NCBI RefSeq assembly: GCF_028622875.1
Contig: NZ_CP117710.1
Location: forward strand, 248,001 to 312,000
Origin: Streptomyces sp. MMBL 11-1
Lineage (GTDB): Bacteria > Actinomycetota > Actinomycetes > Streptomycetales > Streptomycetaceae
Reading direction: 5' to 3'
Length of the DNA: 64,000 nt
A model generated the notes under the pieces. It saw nothing but the letters and a program-made list of their open reading frames with translations. It ran no database searches and was not told the origin of the DNA. The translations under genes were made by a program, and so were the position numbers. Each line of letters begins with the position of its first letter. Position 1 is the first letter of the stretch. Below, piece after piece: positions 41,644-50,262 of this stretch.

Positions 41644-43032
41644 ATGCTCGATCTGGATGACCGGGTCAACCGGGTCCACAACCCTGATGTGCGTCCCCTC
41701 GTCCAGGAGGCGCACCGCTGCTACTCCTCGGGCTCGGCTCGCGGTGCGATCGTCTTGACCTGGACAGCGGTATGCGCCGACCTGATCGCGAAGGCGCAGA
41801 CGCTCAAGGAGGACGGGGAGGCCGCCGCGGCCGTGTTGGTCGCCGATGTGGAGAAGGCCCAGCGGAGCAAGGAGGAGGACGCGATCCCGATCATGCTCGG
41901 CATCGAGCGGTCCCTGCTCGACACGGCGGAGACCCTCGAACTCATCGACCACACACAGAAGAAGCAGTTGGAGCGGCTGCGCGACGACCGGAACATGTGC
42001 GCTCACCCGTCGCTGCGCCCTCTGGGCGAGCTGTACGAGCCGTCCATGGAGTACGCCCGCGCGCACCTGGCCGTGGCTCTGGAAGCGGTGCTGATCCACC
42101 CGCCGAGCCAGGGGCGCAAGGTCGTCAGCAGCTTCACTTTGCACGTCGCCGATCCCGCCTACGCCCTCGACACGACCTACCTCGCCTACGCCTTCTTCGA
42201 CCGCGTGAGGCCCTCCGCCCGGGAGAAGGTCGCAGAGGTCGCCGCGAAGTTCGCTGTCCTGGCGATCGACGCCCCGGAGCTCGACATCACCCCGGAGCTG
42301 TTCGCCGACCGGATGGCCGACTGCCTGCGCTGCTTCGCCGAGCGCGACGCGACTCTGGCCAAGGCGGCTGTGCGCAAGTTGATGACGCGCCTGGAGAAGG
42401 CTCAGCCGGCCGTGCAGATGCGTGCCCTGGGGCGGCTCGGCGACCTGCCGGCATTCTGGTCATCGGTGGCCGCACCCGTGCGCGCCCTGTTCAATACCCA
42501 CATCGAGGCGATGGGCGACGACCCAGCTCCCGCCCTGCTGAGCAGCCCGGACCGGGCCAGAGTTCTCGCACTGGTCCGGTACCCCGAGATCCGCGAAGGC
42601 CTCCCGGCGCTGGCTCCGACCTTCAGGGAGCTGAGCACCAGCCGGATGACGCGAGTGATCGCTTCGAGCCCGAACCCGTACTTCGTCCAGTTTCTTCCCG
42701 GCCTGCTGAAGGGGGTCGGCTCGTACGACGCCGGCCAGTTCGCTGCCGTCAACGCGGTTCTTCCCTGCGCCGAGTTCTTCACCCTGGACACGCTGCAGGC
42801 GGTGCTCAGCGCCTGGGAGAAGAACAGCCAGTGCTGGGGGCGGGCCATGCCGTCCCTCCTGGTCGAGCTGTACCGGCTGACCGCTCACCTGGGGCCGGAG
42901 CGGGATGCCGTCTGGCGGGCGTTCCTGACGGAGCTGGTTCCCTTCGCAGATATCTACCAGACCATCTCCAGCGGCACCGGGCTCACCGCGAGCGCCGTTG
43001 CACCGGCCGGAGAGCAGACGCCCGCCGAGTGA
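41644..43032 (+). CDS. HEPN-domain protein with helical repeat extension
   Basis: The first 150 residues are helical and carry a HEPN-type motif R-x4-H at Arg116-His121 (DDRNMCAHPSL), preceded by GAIVLTWTAVCADLIAKAQ. HEPN proteins are often ribonucleases or toxins in abortive infection. Residues 150-445 form a long helical region with no other motif, perhaps a solenoid. The ATG follows AGGAGCG. No minimal nucleotidyltransferase antitoxin is adjacent. A defence role is plausible but not shown by the sequence. Confidence 0.75.
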   Translation: MLDLDDRVNRVHNPDVRPLVQEAHRCYSSGSARGAIVLTWTAVCADLIAKAQTLKEDGEAAAAVLVADVEKAQRSKEEDAIPIMLGIERSLLDTAETLELIDHTQKKQLERLRDDRNMCAHPSLRPLGELYEPSMEYARAHLAVALEAVLIHPPSQGRKVVSSFTLHVADPAYALDTTYLAYAFFDRVRPSAREKVAEVAAKFAVLAIDAPELDITPELFADRMADCLRCFAERDATLAKAAVRKLMTRLEKAQPAVQMRALGRLGDLPAFWSSVAAPVRALFNTHIEAMGDDPAPALLSSPDRARVLALVRYPEIREGLPALAPTFRELSTSRMTRVIASSPNPYFVQFLPGLLKGVGSYDAGQFAAVNAVLPCAEFFTLDTLQAVLSAWEKNSQCWGRAMPSLLVELYRLTAHLGPERDAVWRAFLTELVPFADIYQTISSGTGLTASAVAPAGEQTPAE

Positions 43033-43274
43033 TCGTTCTGCCGTTCGGGATGCCCGCGTGGTCGCGCGGTGTCCCGGGCGGCCGTCGTCTTCCCAGGGCG
43101 CCCTCCGCCGGCAGCCCATCCCGCTACCTCGGTCCCCGGGGTCGTTCACGTGCGCTGAGGGCCGCTGCTCAGTGTTCGTGTGCTGGTCCGGCGGCGGGCG
43201 GTGGGGGCAGGGGGCTTCCCCAGGCGCGGGCGGTGAGGCGGCCGGGCACCCGGGGGAGGACGGGTCTGGGTTCC

Positions 43275-44609
43275 TCACGCGCACGCTCCCGCCGCTGCGC
43301 CGCGTCCTTCGCCGGGCGGGGCCAACCCTCGCCACACGGGGCGGGCCCGGTCTCGGACGTCCCATCCTGCCCACGCGTCGTCCAGCAGCTCGCCGGTGTC
43401 CGGGTCCAGGACGCCCTCCGGGACGAGCTCCAGAACGGGGCGCCGGCGGTGCCGCTGCTCGGCCCGTTCGGCCAGCCAGCGGCGGTAGTTGTGGCGGTCG
43501 CGCCGGTGCCGGTCCCGCCGGCGCTCGCCCAGGCCGACGGTGCCGTGGTGCTCAGCAGCCTGGGAGAGGACCTGCCCGTCGGCGTGGAGCCACCCGGGCG
43601 CACTGAGGGCGGGCACGAGAAGATACTTCCCGTCGAGTTCGACCGCCAGCTGGTCCTCGACGAGACCCCGCATGCGGCGCACCACCGTGGTGCGGTGCAG
43701 CCCGGTCGCCCGGCTCAACTGCGCGACGTCGAGACCGTCCACCGGATCGAGGCAGGTAAGCAGCCGGGCGCCGCTGGTTCCGTGGGCGTATCGGTGGAAC
43801 GCGTCGTGGCCCATCAGCGCGGCCAGGGCCTCGGTGTCGGTCCGCGAGGTGCCGGTGTGCGCGGGTGGGACAGTTCCTGCCCCCCTCGAACCCGTAGCTG
43901 GCAACTGTCCTGGCTGCGCTCCGGATGCCTCCTCCCCTTCGGGCGGTACACGCAACACCCAGCGGGAGCCGTGGTCCTTGCCCGACCCGGAGGCGAGCAG
44001 GACCAGCCAGCCGTCCTTCTTCAGCCGCTTGTCGCTGGCCTCCGCGGTCGCCTTCGCACAGTTCATCAGCTCGGCCAACTGCCGTACCGACACCACGTGC
44101 TCGACGCCACCGGCCCGCTCGCACAGCCCGAGACGGGCGGCGAGGTTCTTCTGGTCGGTGTCCGCGCCCCGCCGAGCCGGCCACGTCCGCTCCTCGACCG
44201 CTCGGCGGATGCCGCCCAGCGCCTCAACCGCGTCCTCACGGCCCCGGATCACCGGGCTCGCCGCGACCAGCACGGCGGCCTTCTCCAGCATCGCCGTCAG
44301 CTTCGCCTCCGCGTACAGCGTCCCCTTCCGCTCCCGAAGACGCCGCGCCCACGCTCCCCCAGCACTCGGCGTGTAGATCAGCGCGTGATGAAAATCAGCC
44401 GGCGCCCAGGCACGACCGGGCTGCGAGCACCCCACGGCCAGGGCCATCGTCAACCGGTAGCCGGCATCGGAGTCCGACTGCCCGCCGTACCGGCCCTCGG
44501 TGTCCCCCTCCAGCAGCAGACGCCGCATCCGGTCCGACAACCGCAACCGCTCCCACACCGGCAACACCGGCCTGCTCCGCCCGCCAGCCCCGGCCCGGTC
44601 CGCGCTCAT
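43275..44609 (-). CDS. Possible replication-associated DNA-binding protein
   Basis: This 444-residue protein has two winged-helix-like segments: VSVRQLAELMNCAKATAEAS near residue 170 with KRLKKDGWLVLL, and LDVAQLSRATGLHRTTVVRR near residue 290 with GLVEDQLAV. A very Arg/His-rich helix follows (GERRRDRHRRDRHNYRRWLA). Its ATG overlaps the stop of the large gene upstream (44606-44609). Pairs of overlapping large and smaller DNA-binding genes form the Rep of several Streptomyces linear plasmids; that comparison is by layout only. An alternative is a plasmid regulator pair. Confidence 0.6.
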   Translation of the reverse strand: MSADRAGAGGRSRPVLPVWERLRLSDRMRRLLLEGDTEGRYGGQSDSDAGYRLTMALAVGCSQPGRAWAPADFHHALIYTPSAGGAWARRLRERKGTLYAEAKLTAMLEKAAVLVAASPVIRGREDAVEALGGIRRAVEERTWPARRGADTDQKNLAARLGLCERAGGVEHVVSVRQLAELMNCAKATAEASDKRLKKDGWLVLLASGSGKDHGSRWVLRVPPEGEEASGAQPGQLPATGSRGAGTVPPAHTGTSRTDTEALAALMGHDAFHRYAHGTSGARLLTCLDPVDGLDVAQLSRATGLHRTTVVRRMRGLVEDQLAVELDGKYLLVPALSAPGWLHADGQVLSQAAEHHGTVGLGERRRDRHRRDRHNYRRWLAERAEQRHRRRPVLELVPEGVLDPDTGELLDDAWAGWDVRDRARPVWRGLAPPGEGRGAAAGACA

Positions 44610-47293
44610 GCCGCACTCACCAGACCTTCAGCCAGGTCCGCCGCGCCAACGGCCGCCGGGCTCTCTCCTGGCAGCGTCCGCCGGGCGAGCTCGGCACACC
44701 GCCGCTCCCAGCCCTCGCTCGCAGGCGGCCTCGCCGAACGCTCGTCCTCCAGGCGAGCCAGGCGGTCACGCAGCATCGTCCGGGCCGCTGTCTCGCCCGC
44801 CCTCTCCGCGGCCTCCTCGGCCGCCCGCAGCGCCAACGACCGGGTCGGATACCGGTGCCGGCGGCGCATGGCGGCCTCGTACGCACGGTCCGCTTCCGCC
44901 TCGGCCTCCTCGCCAACCACCAGCCGCGCCAGCGCGGAAGCCCTGCGCCCGGCGAGAATCTGCTCCGCGATCGTGGCCCGGGTGTACGCGAGAACCGCCT
45001 CCGCCTGCGTGTCCACCGACCGCGCCACAGCGTCCTCCAGGAGGCGCCGCGTGTCCGCCGCCACCTGCTCCGCGAGCTTCCCGGTCGCCGCCGGATCATC
45101 CAGATCGGCGCGCACGGCCACGATCACGTCGACCGCCTGGCGCAGCAGGTCCCGCGTTCGCCGGCCGGAAACACACACCAGGCACAAACCCGCCGCCTCC
45201 GGGATCCCGCACTCCTCGCACGGAGCCGTCACACGTTCCCGCTCAGCGGCATCCAGCTCCTCCCGCCGAGCGGCCAGCACCTCCTGACGCACCGCCTGCT
45301 CGGCAGCCGACCGCTCACGGCGAACACCCTGAGCCGCGGCCCGCACCTGGACCCGCTCCTGCAGCCGCCGCTCGACCTCGCGTCGACGGGCCTGGAGCGG
45401 CAACTCCGGCACGTCGTCCGCGACCTCGGAGGCAACCGATGCGCGCAGCGCCCGGCGATCCCCCATCACGCTCTCACAGCTCGAACAGCCGCTTCCGGTG
45501 TCGATCCGCACACCGTCGTCGCACAGATGCGACCAGCAGCCGGGCTTCTGCGGCAAACCCCGCCTCAGAAGCCAGCCCTCCAGCCCGCCCACCGGCCGGC
45601 CCGCCTGCATCCCCAGCCGACGCTCCAGCCGCTGGACCAGGACCTGCTCGGCCGGCTCAGCGCCCACCAGCCCCCGCAAGCGGGCCAGCTCGCTACGAAC
45701 CGCCCCCGCCAGCCACCGCTGTGTCGAGACGCGGCCCACACCCGCCCACAACCCCGCCACCGGCCTCAGAACCCGGCTGAGATCCTCGGGAAGCCTCGAC
45801 GGCCGGACGAACACCGCACCGCATGCGGCCCGAGCACTTCCGAAGCTGTCGATCGCCTGAGAACTGTGCTGTTCCCCGCGGAGCGGGCCACCCCCGCCAC
45901 CTGAAACCGTGGCTTCATCAGGCGCTGCTGGAGCTTTCTGGTCCTCGCCCGTGCGCGCGCACTCCGGCTCCGAAGCCCGGCCATCGACGGCAGAGCCGGA
46001 ACAACCAACCAACTCACCAGCAGACGAAGGAGATACCCCAACCACCTGCGGGTGGGTGGCGTGAAGGTCTGCAGCAACAGGGCGCTCCGCCCCTGCGCCC
46101 CCCACGACACCACCAGCACCCCGGATCCCAGCACCAGCAGGCCCTTCCCCGACCCCAGACCCTTCAAGATCGCCGGATGCAGCAACAGGGCGCTGCCCGG
46201 ACGCCCCAACGAGGACCTCCTCGAAGGCACCCTGAACCCATTCGTTGCCGCGAACCCCCGCGCCGTCGATGCCTGCTGCCAGGTCGTCAGCAGCACACTG
46301 CTGGCACCTCACCGCCGAATCAGCCGCCGGCTGCGGCGCCTGCGCGCCGACCTCCGGAACCGAGGCGGCCGAAGGAACGGCACGCCCGTGCGCCTCCGCC
46401 ACGGCCGGCACCCACATACGAGCCCGCCCGAAGCACCCCGACGCCGTATCCCCCCGCGGCACCGTGAGCAGACCGCGAGCCTCCAACCGGTCCACGACCT
46501 TCGCCCCACCCGACACCGAACACCCCAGCGCCCGGGCCACCGTGGCATCCGCACGACCCCGCCCGGCCGCGACGCTCCCGCCAACCATCCGCACCCGGCC
46601 ATCAGCCCGCGTCTGCAGAACCAGCAGCAACAACGCCAGCCGATCGGTCGCCGCGCCCCTCCCCCGCCGGTCCGCCAGGAGCCCCGCCGGAGTGACCGGA
46701 CCGTCCTTCGGCGCCCAACCCGGCCCGATCACCGCCTCGCACAGCCGCAGCAACGTCGCCAGATCACGCCGGGTCAGCTTCAACGGGTGATCGCCCTCGT
46801 GCGCCCTGGCCTCCGACAACGGCAACAACCGCATGGTCAGGCCGGCCACGCGACCGGAACCGTCGTCGTCAACGCGGGCCTCGGATGTCGCGATGCCCGC
46901 CGTTTTCACCTCAGGCAGGACCGCGTGCGCGACATGAGACGCCGAACAGCCCAGCCACCGGGACAGGTCACCGGTGCGAGTGCGGACCTTGGTTGAAGCG
47001 GCTGGAGACTTCGCCAACAGCACCACCGCCGCCAGCCGGACCGCGTCCTTCTGACCTGCAACCCGAGGATCCGTCAGCAGTCCCCGCACCGCGGAGTACA
47101 ACCGAGAACGCATCCCCCGGTTCAGCTGCAACGGGTGACCGGGACCGACCATCGGAACTGGGCCAGCTACCGGGGAGGACCAGCTCTGCGAGCTGGACGG
47201 AGCGGCCGAGAGATCAGGCCGACGTGAAGAACCAGCGTGAAAATTACGAGATTGAGCCGACTTGCGTGGACTTCCTGAACCTGCCCCAGGCAC
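44606..47293 (-). CDS. Large possible replication-associated protein
   Basis: This is up to 895 residues. The first 300 residues contain winged-helix-like segments (DLSRWLGCSASHVAHAVLPE; ATVARALGCSVSGGAKVVDR, LEARGLLTVPRGD). A 200-residue Gly/Ala-rich low-complexity stretch follows, then a domain around SRVLRPVAGLWAGVGRVSTQ and a zinc site (CSSCESVMG; CEECGIPEAAGLCLVC). It ends in a long basic coiled coil. The upstream start is unclear: GTG 47293, or ATG 47152 just before a conserved-looking segment; neither has a strong ribosome site. Its stop overlaps the next gene. No catalytic motif is seen, so a replication role is inferred from layout. Confidence 0.6.
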   Translation of the reverse strand: MPGAGSGSPRKSAQSRNFHAGSSRRPDLSAAPSSSQSWSSPVAGPVPMVGPGHPLQLNRGMRSRLYSAVRGLLTDPRVAGQKDAVRLAAVVLLAKSPAASTKVRTRTGDLSRWLGCSASHVAHAVLPEVKTAGIATSEARVDDDGSGRVAGLTMRLLPLSEARAHEGDHPLKLTRRDLATLLRLCEAVIGPGWAPKDGPVTPAGLLADRRGRGAATDRLALLLLVLQTRADGRVRMVGGSVAAGRGRADATVARALGCSVSGGAKVVDRLEARGLLTVPRGDTASGCFGRARMWVPAVAEAHGRAVPSAASVPEVGAQAPQPAADSAVRCQQCAADDLAAGIDGAGVRGNEWVQGAFEEVLVGASGQRPVAASGDLEGSGVGEGPAGAGIRGAGGVVGGAGAERPVAADLHATHPQVVGVSPSSAGELVGCSGSAVDGRASEPECARTGEDQKAPAAPDEATVSGGGGGPLRGEQHSSQAIDSFGSARAACGAVFVRPSRLPEDLSRVLRPVAGLWAGVGRVSTQRWLAGAVRSELARLRGLVGAEPAEQVLVQRLERRLGMQAGRPVGGLEGWLLRRGLPQKPGCWSHLCDDGVRIDTGSGCSSCESVMGDRRALRASVASEVADDVPELPLQARRREVERRLQERVQVRAAAQGVRRERSAAEQAVRQEVLAARREELDAAERERVTAPCEECGIPEAAGLCLVCVSGRRTRDLLRQAVDVIVAVRADLDDPAATGKLAEQVAADTRRLLEDAVARSVDTQAEAVLAYTRATIAEQILAGRRASALARLVVGEEAEAEADRAYEAAMRRRHRYPTRSLALRAAEEAAERAGETAARTMLRDRLARLEDERSARPPASEGWERRCAELARRTLPGESPAAVGAADLAEGLVSAA

Positions 47294-47450
47294 GACTGAG
47301 CCGACCCTCTGACGGGTAGCTATGATCTGCTCCTGTCGAGGAGAAAAAGGGAAACCGGTATCGCCGTCCGGCTCGCTTGGGGAAGCAGAGACTGCCGGAC
47401 GCGGACCTGTTCAGTTGGGAATGCGGGTAGCCCTACCTCCTTCCGAGCGC

Positions 47451-47485
47451 GGGTGGGCGCGACATGAGAGTTCTCGCGCCCACCC
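47451..47485. terminator. Hairpin
   Basis: GGGTGGGCGCGA (47451-47462) pairs with TCGCGCCCACCC (47474-47485) across 11 bases. A 12-base perfect stem without a T-run, in the noncoding stretch upstream of the large gene at 44606-47293. Confidence 0.55.
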
Positions 47486-47877
47486 GGTCAGGACTCGTCC
47501 GCACGGGGCGTGATTACAGCGGCCAGCGGTGCGAGTCGTGAGAGGGGCCGACGAACGCAACCAAGATGCCTTGCTTGCCGGCCGGGCTTACTGGGAGCAA
47601 GGCCAGCACTCACTGATTCGAGGCACAGTGCGTGAAGCCAGGGCCATCGAAGGTGTCGTGTCACTTGCTCGGCAGGCGCGGGAGAGAGGCTCTGGGGAGA
47701 GAGCGGGAGGCGCTTGCGAGTCCCACAGCTTCCTGGGTAGGGCGGCACGGGCTACCAGTTTCGGCCAAATTGCGGCGGATGAGACACATGTAGCCGAGGC
47801 TCCACGGTGTGGAGACGTCTCGGCTGGTGGCTGGTAGCCTCAGGGATGGCGAGAGAGGCTACCTGGCCTTTTCGGTT

Positions 47878-47915
47878 CGGCACCCACTCTGTTTGCGGCA
47901 GGTATGTGGGTGCCG
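47878..47915. terminator. Hairpin terminator after the gene at 47923
   Basis: CGGCACCCAC (47878-47887) pairs with GTGGGTGCCG (47906-47915). On the plus strand TTCTGTTTT follows, and on the minus strand it lies seven bases past the stop at 47923, so it may act both ways. Confidence 0.65.
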
Positions 47916-47922
47916 TTCTGTT

Positions 47923-48402
47923 TTAGGCAGCTATCCTCATGTCCCCCTCGCACGTGCCAGCCAAGCGCTGCTGGAGCTCTGCATGCCAGGCTCCAATCGT
48001 CATGATGATGAGAGGCAGCCCCTCGTCGAGAGCCTTCTCGCAGAGCTGGAGCAGCTCGTAGTCCTGTACGACAAGAGCGACTGTCTCGGGGAAAGCCACG
48101 AGACGGGTGCGACGATCGACTTCAGCTGGGGCTTCTCCGCATCGATGGTCCTCTGCCGCGAGGAGCAGCTCCATCACGACGCGGACTGCGTCCCAGTCCC
48201 GCTGAAACGCTGTCGTTGTGCGCTCACCTTGCTGTGTTTCGCGGTTCGTTGAACGAGTGGCACCCAGGGTGTGCGCTACGCGGGCGAGCACCACGTCGTG
48301 CGGCCGGAGGTTATCCGCATCAGGCAGCAGGCCAATGCGCGCCAGGTTCTTGAGTGTTCCGGCGCTGACGCCAGACCAATCCGACACGGTGCGTTGAGAC
48401 AT
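47923..48402 (-). CDS. HTH-like protein, possible regulator
   Basis: This 159-residue protein begins MSQRTVSDWSGVSAGTLKNL, a MerR/AlpA-like helix-turn-helix reaching ARIGLLPDADNLRPHDVVLA. A helical middle and a domain with LVAFPETVALVVQDYELL and LPLIIMTIGAWHAELQQRL follow. The ATG at 48402 is the start that places the HTH at the N-terminus; AGGACGG lies upstream. It sits between the putative rep genes and the partition locus. Function unknown. Confidence 0.68.
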   Translation of the reverse strand: MSQRTVSDWSGVSAGTLKNLARIGLLPDADNLRPHDVVLARVAHTLGATRSTNRETQQGERTTTAFQRDWDAVRVVMELLLAAEDHRCGEAPAEVDRRTRLVAFPETVALVVQDYELLQLCEKALDEGLPLIIMTIGAWHAELQQRLAGTCEGDMRIAA

Positions 48403-48907
48403 GGTTCCGTCCTGGCGCACTGGTGAGCGGCGCGGTGGCACCTGATCCTCCCTCAAGTTCGCTGTGCAGCCGGGTCGTGAGCGACGGCTGGTTCAAGAGT
48501 ACTCAATCTTGAGGCGAATCATACGACCCTCGTGCATCTTGTGCGCAAACTGCTTATCAACCTGCGTGTCGCGCGAGAGTAGCAACCAGGCGTCTCCGTA
48601 GGACCTCGCGGCGCTGGGCGAACATCTGCGCAGGTAGGGAGCTTGCTGGCCCGTGCGCGTCTTCCGTAGAAGCCGAGAACCCTCCAGGTCTCGGCCCCGC
48701 TGTGATCGGCCGAGCACACGGCCAGTGTGCCGCAAATGCAAGACCGTCGCGCAGATCGCCTTGCGGAGGGTCGATGAGCGGGCTGCGTCAACTCGTGGAG
48801 TAGACGGATCCTCGTGTCGCTGAGGGATGAGCTGGTGAGGGCACGGTGGCCAAGGTGAAGCGCCATGTGGGGACAGGACCTCTGCGTTCAGCGGCGCCTC
48901 GTGAGAC

Positions 48908-48962
48908 GTGTCCCTGTGTCTCTGACTGTGTCCCGCGCCGTGTCCCGGAATGTGCACTTGTG
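48908..48962. repeat. GTGTCCC array A, candidate parS
   Basis: GTGTCCC-type heptamers begin at 48908, 48916 (GTGTCTC), 48928 and 48940, a spacing of 8, 12 and 12 bases. They are followed by GTGCACTTGTGAA. An array at 51644 has the same heptamers in the same spacing and orientation and a matching tail, and the two flank the parAB genes. Confidence 0.8.
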
Positions 48963-49011
48963 AACGCACCAGTGATGGGACCCCTGTGGGCTCGCCTGAG
49001 GGAGGCGCACG

Positions 49012-49054
49012 CATATGAGGGGGCGGACCCGCCCTGGGCCCGCCCCCTCATATG
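49012..49054 (-). terminator. Strong hairpin terminator of the par operon
   Basis: CATATGAGGGGGCGG (49012-49026) pairs perfectly with 49040-49054 across 13 bases, beginning nine bases past the stop of the partition gene at 49063. Confidence 0.85.
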
Positions 49055-49062
49055 CCGAAAAG

Positions 49063-50262
49063 CTAGTTGTTTCCCGGCACCTCTGCCTTGAGTTGCTCAA
49101 GGAAGGACTCGACGATCACGTTGATCATCTGTCCGTGCAGCCCGGTGGTGTTCGCGAGGAGAAGCTCATCCATCATCTCGTCGAGCCACTCGTCGTTCTC
49201 TTTCCAGATGCTGTAGTGATTCGGGGAACCAAAGCCGGAGTCCTCACCAACACGACGATCACGGAACTCGTCCGCAGCACTGATGAGTTCCTCAACGGAC
49301 ACGCCTCGTGCCATCGTGATAGCTGCATCGACGTACTGGCTTGGCTTGAGGTTCTTCAGTTGGAGCCTGCGCTTGTCCGAGACCAGTTGGCGGTTCAGCG
49401 CTGACGTGACGTCGAGGTGCAGGCGGATGTTCCGCTTCTCGGGCTTGGTTCCGGTGCGGGTGGCCTGAGCCCGGCGGTAGCTCTTGGCGAGCTCCATGTA
49501 GGCGACAGGGAGGCCTTCCACCTTGCCCGCCAGACCGGGCGGCAGCGCCTCGAGCATCCGTTGCTCAGAGAAGCCGCTGGTCCTCGGCAGGGCGGGAGGG
49601 GCGCTGCGCCGGACCACCAAGCCACTCACTCGGCCGCTCGACTTCGAGCCCTTTCCGGAATCGTCGTCGTGAAGCTCCTCAGCCGCTACCGGATGGGACA
49701 TCACCACCATCTCGCGACTGCCTGCACCGCGTGTGCCTTCAGTGGTGAAGCCGGAAGGCTCCGCCGAAGGGGCATCCGCGGCAGAGTGCGAGGACGGCTC
49801 ATCCTCCGCCACATCGCGAGCGTCTCGCGCTGTGGTAGGTCGCTCCGGAGCACGTTCAGTGCTCTGCTCCGGCACCTGGACGGTCACGCCTTCCGTCGCC
49901 TGTGCCTTGGGCGCTTCCGGCGGTGCTTCTGCTGCCGGCGGTGTAGAGGGCTCCTGGGCGGGTGAGGGTCCAGGTGAACTGGGGGCCTCACCCACCGGGG
50001 ACGCAGAGTTCGTGGATGACGCTGCGGGTTCCGTCGCCTGTGCCTTGGGTGCTTCCGGCGGTGCTTCTGCTGCCGGCGGTGTAGAGGGCTCCTGGGCGGG
50101 TGAGGGTCCAGGTGAACTGGGGGCCTCGCCCGCAGGCGTCGGCGTCTCGTTGATAGCCGAGAGCGCGCCCGAGGTAGAGAGAGCGCTCAACCTGTTAAAC
50201 GCACCGGTGGTCTTCTTTGCCTTCTGCCGCCGTGAGGCTCCAGCCCCAGTGCCGCTGGCCAT
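49063..50262 (-). CDS. Partition partner of ParA, candidate centromere-binding protein
   Basis: This 399-residue protein follows parA, with ATG overlapping its stop (TAATG). Residues 35-225 are disordered and rich in Pro, Ala, Glu and Ser, including two near-identical 35-residue copies of GEAPSSPGPSPAQEPSTPPA. The C-terminal 170 residues are folded: RNIRLHLDVTSALNRQLVSD, then LKPSQYVDAAITMARGVSVE and LLANTTGLHGQMINVIVESF. The strand-helix-helix start resembles ribbon-helix-helix folds, not the ParB clamp or CTP-binding motifs. It probably binds the flanking GTGTCCC arrays; that is inference. Confidence 0.72.
   Translation of the reverse strand: MASGTGAGASRRQKAKKTTGAFNRLSALSTSGALSAINETPTPAGEAPSSPGPSPAQEPSTPPAAEAPPEAPKAQATEPAASSTNSASPVGEAPSSPGPSPAQEPSTPPAAEAPPEAPKAQATEGVTVQVPEQSTERAPERPTTARDARDVAEDEPSSHSAADAPSAEPSGFTTEGTRGAGSREMVVMSHPVAAEELHDDDSGKGSKSSGRVSGLVVRRSAPPALPRTSGFSEQRMLEALPPGLAGKVEGLPVAYMELAKSYRRAQATRTGTKPEKRNIRLHLDVTSALNRQLVSDKRRLQLKNLKPSQYVDAAITMARGVSVEELISAADEFRDRRVGEDSGFGSPNHYSIWKENDEWLDEMMDELLLANTTGLHGQMINVIVESFLEQLKAEVPGNN
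49891..50127. repeat. Internal duplication in the partition gene
   Basis: Bases 49891-49989 and 50029-50127 are nearly identical (offset 138 bases, one C/T difference noticed). They encode the duplicated Pro-rich segment of the partition protein, so a recent in-frame duplication. Confidence 0.85.

Larger units (their letters stand above)
47294..47922. other. Gene-poor region with two hairpins
   Basis: I see no convincing gene. It contains the hairpins at 47451-47485 and 47878-47915. An origin of replication next to the putative rep genes could lie here, but no iterons or AT-rich core are obvious. Confidence 0.4.
48403..49062. other. Noncoding region holding a centromere-like array
   Basis: No gene is supported here. 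It contains the GTGTCCC array (48908-48962) and the terminator at 49012-49054. Confidence 0.55.

Noticed and set aside
41772..45287. 1171-residue open frame on the plus strand
   Set aside because: Overlaps the HEPN gene in another frame and two leftward genes. Product is Arg/Pro/Gly-rich without motifs.
47294..47922. Possible small genes or tRNA
   Set aside because: Short frames on both strands lack motifs and ribosome sites, and I could not fold a credible tRNA.
48493..49014. 173-residue leftward frame
   Set aside because: Composition looks noncoding, and the frame runs through the GTGTCCC array.
49063..50262. Classical ParB identification
   Set aside because: I see no GxxRxxA/GERRxRA CTP-binding motif or ParB-type central HTH, so I call it only a candidate centromere-binding partner.
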